Shown here piece by piece: positions 19,724 to 28,336 of a stretch of DNA of 64,000 bases. Source of the DNA: Kangiellaceae bacterium (GTDB taxonomy: Bacteria > Pseudomonadota > Gammaproteobacteria > Enterobacterales > Kangiellaceae); the NCBI GenBank assembly GCA_013373015.1, contig JABXIQ010000012.1:1-64000 (forward strand), read 5' to 3'. The notes beneath the pieces were generated by a model. The model searched no databases. It was given only the letters and a program-made list of their open reading frames with translations, and was not told the origin of the DNA. The translations under genes and the position numbers were made by a program. How positions within the stretch are numbered: position 1 is the first letter of the stretch; each line of letters opens with the position of its first letter.

Positions 19724-22531
19724 ATGACAACTAGAAGTAAAATAAACAAGGCAGTCAGGCTAGGCTTACTAGCATCAGTTGCCGCTTCTGTGGCTTTAAG
19801 TAATCCGCTTATCGCAGCAGAAGATAGTGATGAAAAAGATGAAGATGCAGGAGAGGTTATCACCGTCGTCGGCTCTCGACTAAAGAGAAATCACGTTGAA
19901 GGTGCTTCAGCTGTGCAGATTATTACAGCCGAGGATATGAAAGAGCAAGGTCATACAACTGTATACGATGCTCTTAATAGCTTAAGCATCAATAATGGTG
20001 TACAAATTGAAGGGCCTGAGTTTTCTGGCGGCTTTACTCCTGATATCCGTACATTGAACATTAGAGGTTTTGGGGTAGGTAATTCTTTAACATTAATTAA
20101 TGGTCGAAGAATTGCAAATTATCCTGCTGCATATCAAGGACAGAGTTCTGCTGTAAATTTTGGTGCAATACCTCAAGCTGCAATTGAGAGAATCGAAGTT
20201 CTTTCTGGGGGAGGATCTTCTATTTATGGTTCTGATGCTGTTGCGGGAGTAGTCAATATTGTATTAAAGAAAGACGTTGATGAAACAACATTAAGCTTAA
20301 TCTATGGTAGACCAGAAGAAGCGTCTGGTAATGATTATCGCGTTGACATTACTACAGGTAAAGTATTTGAAAACGGAAACTTTACTGTCGGTTTGTCTTA
20401 TCGTAAAACAGATCCTATTAGTGCTGGCGATTATGATAATTATGATTCAAACTTTGATTACCCATATTCTGATATCAATGATCCAAGTCTAAACTTTGAC
20501 ACATATGTATTAGACCGTTTTGCATTTGAGTTAGTAGATCCAGGTAGTCAGTGTGAGTCATTTGGTTCAACTCGTTTCTTGTTTTCTGAATCATTAGGTT
20601 ACTTGTGTGGACGTGATAACGTTGCTTTGACTAACTTTAGGAATGAAAGAGAGCAGCTATCAGTATTTGCAAATGGGTCATATAACGTAGGTGATGTTGA
20701 ATTATTTGGTGAGTTTTTATATAACTCAAGCGAATCATCTGTTGATAGATACAGTATCTTTATCCAAGAGCGTATATATAACGGTGCTGAATACTATACT
20801 GTTTTACGTAGTTTCTATGAGTCTGATCTTCAGCGTTCGTTAGATTCTCACTTCGAAGATGAGTCGTTTAACGTGTCTTTCGGTGCGCGAGGTTATCTTG
20901 GTGAGCACGAATGGGAAGCAAGTTTGTATCATAGTCAGTATGAGCTTGAAAGCAAACGTGTACGTTTTAAAGCTCAAGAGTCGATAGATGTGTTCTTTGG
21001 AGACTTCTTCACGTTTGTGGGTGCAACTCCAGTTTTCTTTGGAAACGGCTCATTTGGCTTGTTTGATAATTTATTCGCGCAAGTTGATGATTCTAACCGT
21101 GATCTAGTAAATAGTGCTCTAGGTACTCAAACTTATGGTAATAAAACATCATCATCAGGCGCTCAATTTATGTTGCGTGGTGAGCTGTTTGAGATGCCTG
21201 CAGGGGCTGTATCTTATGCTGCGATTGCAGAATTCGAAAAGCAAGAGTTAGAGTTTATTCCTGATGAACTAATAACTCAACTTCCTCCTTTCCCATACAC
21301 GGCTGGCTCTGGATGGTTAGGCTTGACTGGTTATGACGGTATTGGTGATCGAGAGCGTTCTGCAGTTGGCTTTGAAGCGAACTTTCCTGTTACAGAAACA
21401 CTTGATATTAATTTAGCGGCTCGTGCTGATAATTATGATAGTCAATCTTCTTCTATAGGTACACGTGTAACCCCGTCTGCTAAATTTGAATGGAGACCAA
21501 CAGATAATTTCCTATTAAGAGGTGGTTATTCTGAGTCTTTTAGAGCGCCTGATTTGGTTAGCGTATATAGTCGTACGGGCTTCTATACAACTGTGACAGA
21601 TTATTACTCTTGTTGGCAAGCTCTTGGTATGCCTGACTCGTTTGATGCAGCTGAAGACTGTGCAGGGACTCAAATTTTTGCTCGTCGTTTAGGCCCTGGT
21701 GAAGTTGGTAATGAACCTTTAAAAGATGAAACTGGTGATACCAAATGGGTTGGTTTTGTTTATGATATAACAGATGATTTAAGTGTTCAGATTGACTGGC
21801 AAGAAGTTACTTTGGAAGATAAAGTAGCATCACTTTCAACATCTTCTTTGTTATACCGTGAATTTCAATGCCGAGCTCCTAATGTTGATGTAGCTAATGC
21901 GAGACCTTCGCAAGATCTTTCTGCACTTTCCTGCGACCAAGTTTCTAACTTAATCGGTCGTACATTAGACCCTGATACCAATACAGATGAAATTTCTTCT
22001 TTCAATGTTACACCTCGTAATATTTCTGAAGAGTCTGTAGAGTCAATTGATGCACGATTGAATTATGGTTGGCAAACAGCTGGTTTTGGTGACTTTGCTT
22101 TAAGAATTGATTATTCACATTTGCTCAGTCATAAATTTGATGGTGTAGAGTTGAGAGATGATCCAATTCTTGGTGGTTGGGAACCTCGTTCAAACATTAA
22201 TGCAACGTTAGCATGGAAGTATGATGACTTAAGTATGGCATTAAGTATGCTACGTCGTGGTTCAACAACTGTATATGATCCTGGTGATCCACTATATTTA
22301 GATGGCACTCTAGGTAAACGTGTACCACCATATTTCCTTTATAACTTAACAGTAGGTTATGATTGGAGTGAGAATCTACAAACGCGTTTAACTATACGAA
22401 ATCTATTTGATCAAGGCGCACCAAGAGATAGAACTATCGGTCCTAATTCTTTCCCTTGGTATAACAATTTTGTTTACGGTGGTGCAGGTATAGGACGAGA
22501 GTTCTATATTAACGTTAATTATACTCTTTAG
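19724..22531 (+). CDS. TonB-dependent outer-membrane receptor
   Basis: A 935-aa protein with a signal peptide (cleavage near LIAA, ~residue 32), an acidic linker, a TonB-box-like EVITVVGSR, a plug domain (ITAEDMKEQGHTTVYDALN, IRGFGVGNSLTLINGRRI, IERIEVLSGGGSSIYGSDA), and a long beta-barrel. Length and plug style match the large TonB receptors of marine gammaproteobacteria that take up peptides or other polymers. The barrel ends in Leu rather than the usual aromatic residue (FYINVNYTL). No neighbouring uptake or degradation gene identifies the substrate. AGAGG precedes the ATG, and a strong terminator follows. Confidence 0.92.
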   Translation: MTTRSKINKAVRLGLLASVAASVALSNPLIAAEDSDEKDEDAGEVITVVGSRLKRNHVEGASAVQIITAEDMKEQGHTTVYDALNSLSINNGVQIEGPEFSGGFTPDIRTLNIRGFGVGNSLTLINGRRIANYPAAYQGQSSAVNFGAIPQAAIERIEVLSGGGSSIYGSDAVAGVVNIVLKKDVDETTLSLIYGRPEEASGNDYRVDITTGKVFENGNFTVGLSYRKTDPISAGDYDNYDSNFDYPYSDINDPSLNFDTYVLDRFAFELVDPGSQCESFGSTRFLFSESLGYLCGRDNVALTNFRNEREQLSVFANGSYNVGDVELFGEFLYNSSESSVDRYSIFIQERIYNGAEYYTVLRSFYESDLQRSLDSHFEDESFNVSFGARGYLGEHEWEASLYHSQYELESKRVRFKAQESIDVFFGDFFTFVGATPVFFGNGSFGLFDNLFAQVDDSNRDLVNSALGTQTYGNKTSSSGAQFMLRGELFEMPAGAVSYAAIAEFEKQELEFIPDELITQLPPFPYTAGSGWLGLTGYDGIGDRERSAVGFEANFPVTETLDINLAARADNYDSQSSSIGTRVTPSAKFEWRPTDNFLLRGGYSESFRAPDLVSVYSRTGFYTTVTDYYSCWQALGMPDSFDAAEDCAGTQIFARRLGPGEVGNEPLKDETGDTKWVGFVYDITDDLSVQIDWQEVTLEDKVASLSTSSLLYREFQCRAPNVDVANARPSQDLSALSCDQVSNLIGRTLDPDTNTDEISSFNVTPRNISEESVESIDARLNYGWQTAGFGDFALRIDYSHLLSHKFDGVELRDDPILGGWEPRSNINATLAWKYDDLSMALSMLRRGSTTVYDPGDPLYLDGTLGKRVPPYFLYNLTVGYDWSENLQTRLTIRNLFDQGAPRDRTIGPNSFPWYNNFVYGGAGIGREFYINVNYTL

Positions 22532-22541
22532 TATAAAAATT

Positions 22542-22569
22542 AAAAAAACCTGCTTCGGCAGGTTTTTTT
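22542..22569 (+). terminator. Terminator of the TonB-receptor gene
   Basis: AAAAAAACCTGC-TTCG-GCAGGTTTTTTT, a strong UUCG-loop intrinsic terminator 11 bp past the stop. Confidence 0.92.
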
Positions 22570-22839
22570 GACTGTAAACATTAGACACAATGAAGTTGTA
22601 TATTCGTTTTAACATGTATTTATGTATGTTATTTTGTTATTTTCCAAATATTAAAAATTAAGTTTTTTACCTAAGTCGATTTTTCATAAAATGGTATTTT
22701 AAGAATTTAATAGTAGGTTTTATATACAGTCGCTATGGAGGATTAAACGTGTTTGATACTAGTGGAAAGCCTCTAGTTTTCTTGGCATTTAACAAGGTAT
22801 TAATGGCCTTAACTATTAACAGGTGTATTATTAACGGAA

Positions 22840-23060
22840 AGCATTATCTAGAAGAATTTAAGATTAAACTGATAAGCGTGGTCATACAGTTACCGGTATG
22901 GTTAGGCGACTTGGGATCACATAGAAGAGCTTGCATGTTTGGCTAAACAAGTACGGTAATCTAGAAGTACAGCATGCCCCTTTCGATAATCAATAAGAAG
23001 AGTTCTGTAATTTAAGAGTCGTGCTTCGTCGCTCGATTCTTATTATTTGGTGTTCGATGA
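22840..23060 (+). pseudogene. Decayed IS3-family transposase OrfA remnant
   Basis: In the long gap between 22570 and 23354, the plus strand reads YLEEFKIK in one frame. After a frameshift and an apparent ~20-base deletion it reads TDKRGHTVTGMVRRLGIT, stop (TAG), KSLHVWLNKYG, then after a second stop EEFCNLRVVLRR. The order EEFKI / RGHxVxxVxxRLGIT / KSLxxWxxKYG / EExxxLRxxLRR is that of the HTH and leucine-zipper region of IS3-family OrfA. Terminal repeats and OrfB were not found. An overlapping 65-codon GTG ORF at 22749 with a GGAGG is probably not a gene. I see nothing coding in 23060-23354. Confidence 0.65.
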
Positions 23061-23354
23061 CTTTTATTAATTAAAGTATCCATATTGATATTTTCTACGC
23101 ATTGTTGATACTGATAAAAGTATCGCGTTAAACCTTCATCACATGACGGGCTTTGGAAACATTATCTAGCTCCTCAGCTAAGTTGGGGAACTTGCTTTAT
23201 ATATAAATCGGCTTGTTAGAGCAGGTCATGAGAGTTGTTTTTTGTTTGTTGAGTTAAATTCGAACCTAACATCAAAAAGTGTAACTATCTTCTTTGCAAA
23301 TCGAAGCGTCAGATTTAGTAGAGACTAATAGATTTTAATATTGTTTAAAGAACA

Positions 23355-23372
23355 GAGCAAAATTCTTTGCCC
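23355..23372 (-). terminator. Possible terminator of the amidohydrolase gene
   Basis: On the minus strand, GGGCAAA and TTTGCTC form a 7-bp stem (one G-U pair) followed by a T-rich tract, 17 bp past the stop. Confidence 0.4.
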
Positions 23373-23388
23373 TGCTTCTATAAAAGGT

Positions 23389-24915
23389 CTATAAAAATTG
23401 ATCAATATTCACTTTACGGCTTTTGTTGTTTGCGTCTTTAACTGCTTCTAGCATTGAATCCAATTGATTGCGATCAAGTGTACGACCATTAAGAATTACC
23501 GTATCAATGGCTTGCGTATTTTTAATATCTACTAGAGGGTTTTTATTCAGAATCACTAAGTCAGCGCGTTTTCCTGCTTCAATAATTCCTGCGTCAGTTT
23601 TCATTAGCTCCGCTGGGTTGCTAGTCGCTGTTGCTAGAGCTTGTGCAGGAGTCATGCCGCCATTTTTTAGTGATTGGATTTCTTTGTGTAGGGCAAAGCC
23701 TGGTACTACTAGGAATCCGCCTGTGTCTGAGCCTGCGATTATTTTTACGTTATGCTCTATCATAGCTTTAAGTAGAATGTGGTGCGCTTTTTCTCGCGCT
23801 GTCCAATAGACGTCATATTCTTTGTAGTCTTGTTCGTGTGGGTGGCTTTCCGCTTCAAACTGGTTGAAACCTGGTAACCAGCCAACTTTAAAGCCTGGGA
23901 TTAGTTTAGTGCCTTCTACTAGCGCTGGGTTAACGTATTCTAGTGGTACGGTTTTTAGCTTGCCTTCTAAGTCGCTGAATTGATCGTGGATATTTTCCAT
24001 GTATAGCAAGACTGAATTTACGGTTATATCTTTAGCCAGTAGGTTATCGATGATTTCTTGGCTACGGTCTTGGATGTATTTATAGAAAGCTTCTTTGCCT
24101 TTTTTATTAATGGAGCCAAACTCACGGATTAATACGCTAACGATTTCCTCAAGGTGGGCTAATTCGCGCTGTTGGGTTACTTTTAATTCGTCTAGGGTAA
24201 AGTCTAATGGGAAATGCCCTACGGTATGGGCGCCAAGCTCTGCTGCTAGCTTGTTTACCGCGCGATAGCTTGGCATATCCAGATGGTAAGTTTTAATGGC
24301 GTCATAGCCTGCTTCAACGTATTCGCGGATTTTGTCTTCAGCTTGCTCGACGGTTTGTACAGCTTCATGGTGCGAGAAAAACTCAAGTCCCTTACCTTCG
24401 GCGTACTCTTTGGTATTAATCGGAGGAGAGGCGACATAAAGTTTTGGGCCAATACGACCTTGCTCGATTTCCTCTCGATATTCTAGGCTTTCTGGAAAAC
24501 CACCCATCTCGCGAATATGAGTTACGCCATTGGCAACGTATAACAAAAGATCGTTCGGGCTTTTATGCAGATGCACATGGGAATCTACTAAACCTGGGAT
24601 CACGTATTTACCTTGAGCGTTAATCACTTTGGCATTAGCTGGAACTATTTGGTCAATAGAGATTGAAATAATCTTGCCATTATCAAGGATTAGGGTGCGG
24701 TTAGGTAGCATCGATTGGCCATCAGGAGATAGCACGCTGGCATTGGTGATGGCGGTTAGCTGTTGTGGGGTGTCAAAAGCTGTGTGATCGGCTAATTCGG
24801 TTTTGGAACCATAGGTGGCATCAATCGCGCCTTTGTACCAAATTAGAAAACCTATGATAAGAACCGTTAAGCCAGCAAGGATGTATAGGAACCATTTAGA
24901 AATTGTTTTTAACAT
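23389..24915 (-). CDS. Membrane-anchored amidohydrolase (imidazolonepropionase/prolidase-like)
   Basis: A 508-aa metal-dependent hydrolase with an N-terminal transmembrane anchor (~residues 8-28) that places the enzyme outside the cytoplasm. The TIM-barrel metal motif HVHLH is at 113-117, a candidate carboxylated Lys lies in DAIKTYH, later His ligands in GHFPL and LAHLEE, and the catalytic Asp in AGSDTGG. The small composite beta domain brackets the barrel (NRTLILDNGKIISI, ADLVILNKNPL). Related enzymes cleave Xaa-Pro or acyl-amino-acid bonds, but the exact substrate is not determinable. GGAG precedes the ATG. Neighbours are a 7TM-AraC regulator and an M19 dipeptidase, suggesting peptide use. 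Confidence 0.85.
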   Translation of the reverse strand: MLKTISKWFLYILAGLTVLIIGFLIWYKGAIDATYGSKTELADHTAFDTPQQLTAITNASVLSPDGQSMLPNRTLILDNGKIISISIDQIVPANAKVINAQGKYVIPGLVDSHVHLHKSPNDLLLYVANGVTHIREMGGFPESLEYREEIEQGRIGPKLYVASPPINTKEYAEGKGLEFFSHHEAVQTVEQAEDKIREYVEAGYDAIKTYHLDMPSYRAVNKLAAELGAHTVGHFPLDFTLDELKVTQQRELAHLEEIVSVLIREFGSINKKGKEAFYKYIQDRSQEIIDNLLAKDITVNSVLLYMENIHDQFSDLEGKLKTVPLEYVNPALVEGTKLIPGFKVGWLPGFNQFEAESHPHEQDYKEYDVYWTAREKAHHILLKAMIEHNVKIIAGSDTGGFLVVPGFALHKEIQSLKNGGMTPAQALATATSNPAELMKTDAGIIEAGKRADLVILNKNPLVDIKNTQAIDTVILNGRTLDRNQLDSMLEAVKDANNKSRKVNIDQFL

Positions 24916-25064
24916 TGTGAAACTCCGTCAATTGTTTTGATGGAGTCATTTCAACAGTTGTAGAGGGTGGAAGCGTCCAGTTTGGTAAAATTAGACGTCC
25001 AAGATTATAAGCTTGGAGTTCAAGGTTCTATAAGTGGTTGATTTAATTGTGTATTTGTTATTCC

Positions 25065-25200
25065 CATGAAAATGGGAATCTTTTTGAGTTTTGTGCAGGA
25101 CTTGGAAGGATTTACCACAGGCACTCCCTTCGGTCGCCCGCTTTCCTAAAGGGATTCCTTTGGTCGTTCGCGAGAATGAAGTACTTAATAATGACGGTTA
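25065..25200. repeat. REP/MITE-like intergenic repeat remnant
   Basis: The gap 24916-25202 contains ATTCCCAT-GAAA-ATGGGAAT (25070-25089) followed by CTTTTT, a second hairpin (CCTAAAGG/CCTTTGG, 25145-25163), and ends ...GAGAATGAAGTACTTAATAATGACGG. This resembles the widespread gammaproteobacterial repeats that begin GTCATTCCCGCGAA and fold into hairpins. It is imperfect and occurs once in this window, so repeat status is inferred from resemblance. The first hairpin could also act as a plus-strand terminator. Confidence 0.4.
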
Positions 25201-25202
25201 GG

Positions 25203-26300
25203 TTAAGTGATTTCTTGCCTATAAACACTCGGTGCTTTGCCTGTTAGCTTTTTAAAAGTGGCGTTAAAGCTACTTTTTGATGAAAAACCCGCATCAAGCG
25301 CTAGGTCAATAAGATTACGCTTGTTTTTTTGTTTGAGTTGTTCGCACACTTCTGCCACACGGTATTCGTTAATAAACTGATTAAAGTTTTTACCGCCTTG
25401 TTGGTTTAAGGTTTCCGATAGATGATGAACGCTAACACCGATATATTCTGCAAGTGTTGCTAAAGTGAGCTCACTATTACGATATAAAGCCTCTTTTTTG
25501 ACTTTTTCTTTAACCTCTTGCAGGATGCTTGAGCGCATTTCTTGATCCAGTAACCCTTCTGAAGTGTCTGGCTTGGTTTTAATCTCAGGCTGTTTATCCA
25601 GCTTTTGGATATGAAAAATACTCGGGTTTCGCCATTGAACAAAGCCAATAAAATACACCATTAAGACCAAAATAGCATAGGCTATCAAGTTGATGCTCGG
25701 AATTCGGCTAATGTAGTTGAAGAATATCACTAGTCCCCAAAAGATAACGAAGAATGCGGTAAGGCTCCAAAGCCATTTAAAAACATCAGGGTTGTAGGAG
25801 GATAAGGTCTGCTTGGCTTTGTTTTGATAGTAAAAAAGCATGCTTATGATTAGGCCGATATAAAGAACCACCTGAGCGAAAATAATCGCGGCAGTTATGG
25901 CTTTGGTTAAAGTGGCGTCATTATGCATTCTGACAAACTCTATTGCTTTTTCTGGAGCAAGTAGAATTTCATAATTAAGTAAGTAGCAAATGATTAAAGG
26001 TATTAAATGCAGTAAATCTAATGGTTTAAGCTTTGAACCTGTAATGGCGGAACTGCAATACAAATAGGTCAGGCCGCCATAACAGGCTGGGAGAAATACT
26101 AACGGTGCTATCAGCCAAGCTAATGGGCCGTTTCCTGCCTCAACAATCAATGGTAAGGCAAAGGACGATGCAATAAACAGACACATAACGCCTAATAATT
26201 TACTGGCATAATTGACTCTCTGATCGCTTACTAGAAGGGCGAAGAGCACCAGTCCTTGAAAAGCGCCAATGGCAAAGATAAAGGTTAATATTTGTGACAT
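25203..26300 (-). CDS. AraC-family regulator with 7TM-type N-terminal sensor
   Basis: A 365-aa protein. About seven hydrophobic helices fill residues 1-225, then a linker and a C-terminal AraC double HTH (~265-365) with the signature region GKNFNQFINEYRVAEVCEQL and LALDAGFSSKSSFNATFKKLTGKAPSVYR. Members of this architecture are membrane-embedded one-component regulators in marine proteobacteria and Bacteroidetes. It lies upstream of the amidohydrolase on the same strand with the repeat remnant between, so that gene is a plausible target. Confidence 0.88.
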   Translation of the reverse strand: MSQILTFIFAIGAFQGLVLFALLVSDQRVNYASKLLGVMCLFIASSFALPLIVEAGNGPLAWLIAPLVFLPACYGGLTYLYCSSAITGSKLKPLDLLHLIPLIICYLLNYEILLAPEKAIEFVRMHNDATLTKAITAAIIFAQVVLYIGLIISMLFYYQNKAKQTLSSYNPDVFKWLWSLTAFFVIFWGLVIFFNYISRIPSINLIAYAILVLMVYFIGFVQWRNPSIFHIQKLDKQPEIKTKPDTSEGLLDQEMRSSILQEVKEKVKKEALYRNSELTLATLAEYIGVSVHHLSETLNQQGGKNFNQFINEYRVAEVCEQLKQKNKRNLIDLALDAGFSSKSSFNATFKKLTGKAPSVYRQEIT

Positions 26301-26397
26301 GCTTAATTCTTGTTCTATTTTTATGTCTTAATTTATGGATATGCAGGGTAGCAAGGACTTGTCATAAAGTCGACTTATAGCTAATTTTGTAGGCTGA

Positions 26398-26865
26398 TTA
26401 TTGATTATACTCTCTATAGCGTTCGAGTAAGGTTTTATATCTCAGAGCGGAAAGGGCATCGTTCACTATTTGCGCTACATCATTTTCTATTTCATTGCTG
26501 ACCGTTTGAACTAATTTCTCTGATACCACGAGATAACTTTCTATTTTTTTTGATTGTTCTATGCCTTTGGGTGTGAGTTTGTAGTTTGTTTTACGTTTGT
26601 CTAATTTATCAGGCGATTTACTGATTAAGCCAAGCCGTTCTAGTTTTGGCAGTTTTTGTTTTACCAGCTGATGCGATTGTTCTAATTCGCGAGCAATTTC
26701 TACCAGCGAGGCAGTTTTAAGTTTTTTTAGTGTAAGCACAGTGGAGCAGGAGGTTATTGGCACTATAATCTTGAGTTCATCAAAGATAGGCTGAGTTTGC
26801 TGCTCTATGATATTGCTCAGGTCTTCTGCTCTTTTACCTAGAAATGCTTTGCTGTACATAATCAT
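26398..26865 (-). CDS. MarR-family transcriptional regulator
   Basis: A 155-aa winged-helix protein. The recognition region is ASLVEIARELEQSHQLVKQKLPKLERLGLI, followed by a basic wing (SPDKLDKRKTNYKLTPKG) and flanking dimerisation helices. It is divergent from the M19 dipeptidase gene. The intergenic DNA holds a good promoter overlapped by a perfect palindrome, the classic layout for a MarR repressor controlling its divergent neighbour and itself. The start at 26865 or the internal ATG at 26859 are both possible. Confidence 0.88.
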   Translation of the reverse strand: MIMYSKAFLGKRAEDLSNIIEQQTQPIFDELKIIVPITSCSTVLTLKKLKTASLVEIARELEQSHQLVKQKLPKLERLGLISKSPDKLDKRKTNYKLTPKGIEQSKKIESYLVVSEKLVQTVSNEIENDVAQIVNDALSALRYKTLLERYREYNQ

Positions 26866-26900
26866 GCTGGTTAACGGTTTTCTTCATTATTCATAGACAG

Positions 26901-26930
26901 TTGACTAAAATCAATTAATATTGGTAATAT
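26901..26930 (+). promoter_or_regulatory. Promoter of the M19 dipeptidase gene
   Basis: TTGACT (26901-26906), 18-bp spacer, TAATAT (26925-26930). The predicted transcription start near 26937 lies inside the adjacent palindrome. Confidence 0.65.
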
Positions 26931-26945
26931 ATTGTGCAATATATT
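26926..26945. promoter_or_regulatory. Palindromic MarR-type operator
   Basis: AATATATTG-TG-CAATATATT, a perfect 9+2+9 inverted repeat in the MarR/M19 divergent region. It overlaps the -10 element and predicted start site, so protein bound here would block initiation. The size fits MarR-family operators. Confidence 0.65.
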
Positions 26946-27006
26946 GCGTAAATGCGCTGAATATTATTTTAATAATATCCGAAAAAAAATAAATGGAATG
27001 ATCATT

Positions 27007-28179
27007 ATGAATAGAAGACGTTTTTTAACTAGCTCTGCAATGAGTTTGGCCGCTGCTGGCTTTAGTGTTAACTCAGGTGTTTTACTCGCTTCATCTTTCA
27101 AGAATCCTGTTATAAGTATCAGTAAAGAGCAATATGATAATTGCTTTGTTTTTGATGGCTTGGGCGCATTATACGATATCAATGACGACAAATTTGGCTT
27201 TGAAGATAACTGGCGTATGACAGAGCGTCTTAAAAAGGATCTTTTGGCAAGCGGGTTAAGTTGTTACCGCCAAACCACAGGTGCGGTATATAATGTTTAT
27301 CCAGGTGATGATGCGTTTGAACAAAGTGTTCAGATGATCAGTCAGCATCAAAAGTTAATTGATGCAAATTCAGATATTCTCAGTTTAGTAAGAAGTTTTA
27401 AGGATATTGAGCAAGCCAAAAAAGAAAACAAAGTTGCGGTCACTTTAGGTTTTCAGAATAGTCACTCACTAGGAAATAATCTTGATCATATTGAGACCTT
27501 TAAGCATCTTGGGGTTTTGACTATGCAGCTGACTTACAACGGGCAGAATCAAATTGGTGGAGGTGCAAACGTCAATGGCCGTTTGCCGCTCACTGAATTT
27601 GGTCATAAGGTGGTTGAGAAAATGAATGAGCAGCAAGTTCTAATTGATCTTAGCCATAGTGGTGAGAGAACTTGTTTAGAAGCTATAGCCGCGAGTAAAG
27701 CTCCTGTGACCATTAGCCATACTGGCTGTCGAGCTTTAGCTGATTTTCCAAGAAATAAAACTGATAAAGAATTACGCTCATTGGCAGAGAAAGGCGGATT
27801 AGTGGGGATTTATTTCATGCCATTCTTAGCACCTGACAGTAAGGCTAACTCAGATCATCTAGTTGCTCACATTGAGCATGCGATTAATATTTGTGGTGAA
27901 GACCATGTTGCGCTGGGTACCGATGGTGGTTATACCGATATTGATGATATGGACAAGGTGCAAAAAAGTACTGATAGCTTTACCCAAGATCGAATTGACT
28001 CGGGTGCAGCGGCAGCTGGAGAAAAAATAGGTAATCTTAATTTTATGCCCGATATTGTAGGTACCCAACAGTTCTTTTTGTTGGCCAATAAGCTTGCTAA
28101 AAAAGGTCATAGCAGCACAAGAATTGAAAAAGTACTTGGACTGAATGCTTATAATTTAATGAAAGAGGTTTGGATTTAA
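27007..28179 (+). CDS. Tat-exported M19-family dipeptidase homologue lacking key ligands
   Basis: About 390 aa from the ATG at 27007, which begins a twin-arginine signal (NRRRFLTSSAMSLAAAG). Starts further upstream would fall at or before the predicted transcription start. The fold matches membrane dipeptidase: VLIDLSHSG and ISHTGCRAL keep the His198 and His219 equivalents, and LGTDGGY the Asp288 equivalent. The first-metal HxD motif is replaced (FDGLGALYD), the bridging Glu125 position reads Gln (LGFQNSH), and the His152 position reads Tyr (LTYN). It may be mononuclear, altered in substrate, or inactive. It is divergent from a MarR repressor. Confidence 0.82.
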   Translation: MNRRRFLTSSAMSLAAAGFSVNSGVLLASSFKNPVISISKEQYDNCFVFDGLGALYDINDDKFGFEDNWRMTERLKKDLLASGLSCYRQTTGAVYNVYPGDDAFEQSVQMISQHQKLIDANSDILSLVRSFKDIEQAKKENKVAVTLGFQNSHSLGNNLDHIETFKHLGVLTMQLTYNGQNQIGGGANVNGRLPLTEFGHKVVEKMNEQQVLIDLSHSGERTCLEAIAASKAPVTISHTGCRALADFPRNKTDKELRSLAEKGGLVGIYFMPFLAPDSKANSDHLVAHIEHAINICGEDHVALGTDGGYTDIDDMDKVQKSTDSFTQDRIDSGAAAAGEKIGNLNFMPDIVGTQQFFLLANKLAKKGHSSTRIEKVLGLNAYNLMKEVWI

Positions 28180-28336
28180 TATCAGAGCCTTGAAACAAAA
28201 CCTGCCTATTATCGAATAGCTGTAGTTTGGTTAATAAAGAATAAGGCATGACCATTTAAACCAGTTTCATGATCTTTGCATCTAATCTATTAGTAGAAGT
28301 TCTCATAAAACTATAAATAGATTAGAAGGAACCATC

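Noticed and set aside
22749-22946. 65-codon GTG ORF with a strong GGAGG site
   Set aside because: Its C-terminal half overlaps frame-shifted IS3 OrfA motifs, and its own sequence has no coherent domain; better read as a decayed transposase.
26932-27006. N-terminal extension of the M19 gene
   Set aside because: It would begin at or before the predicted transcription start and would bury the Tat signal.
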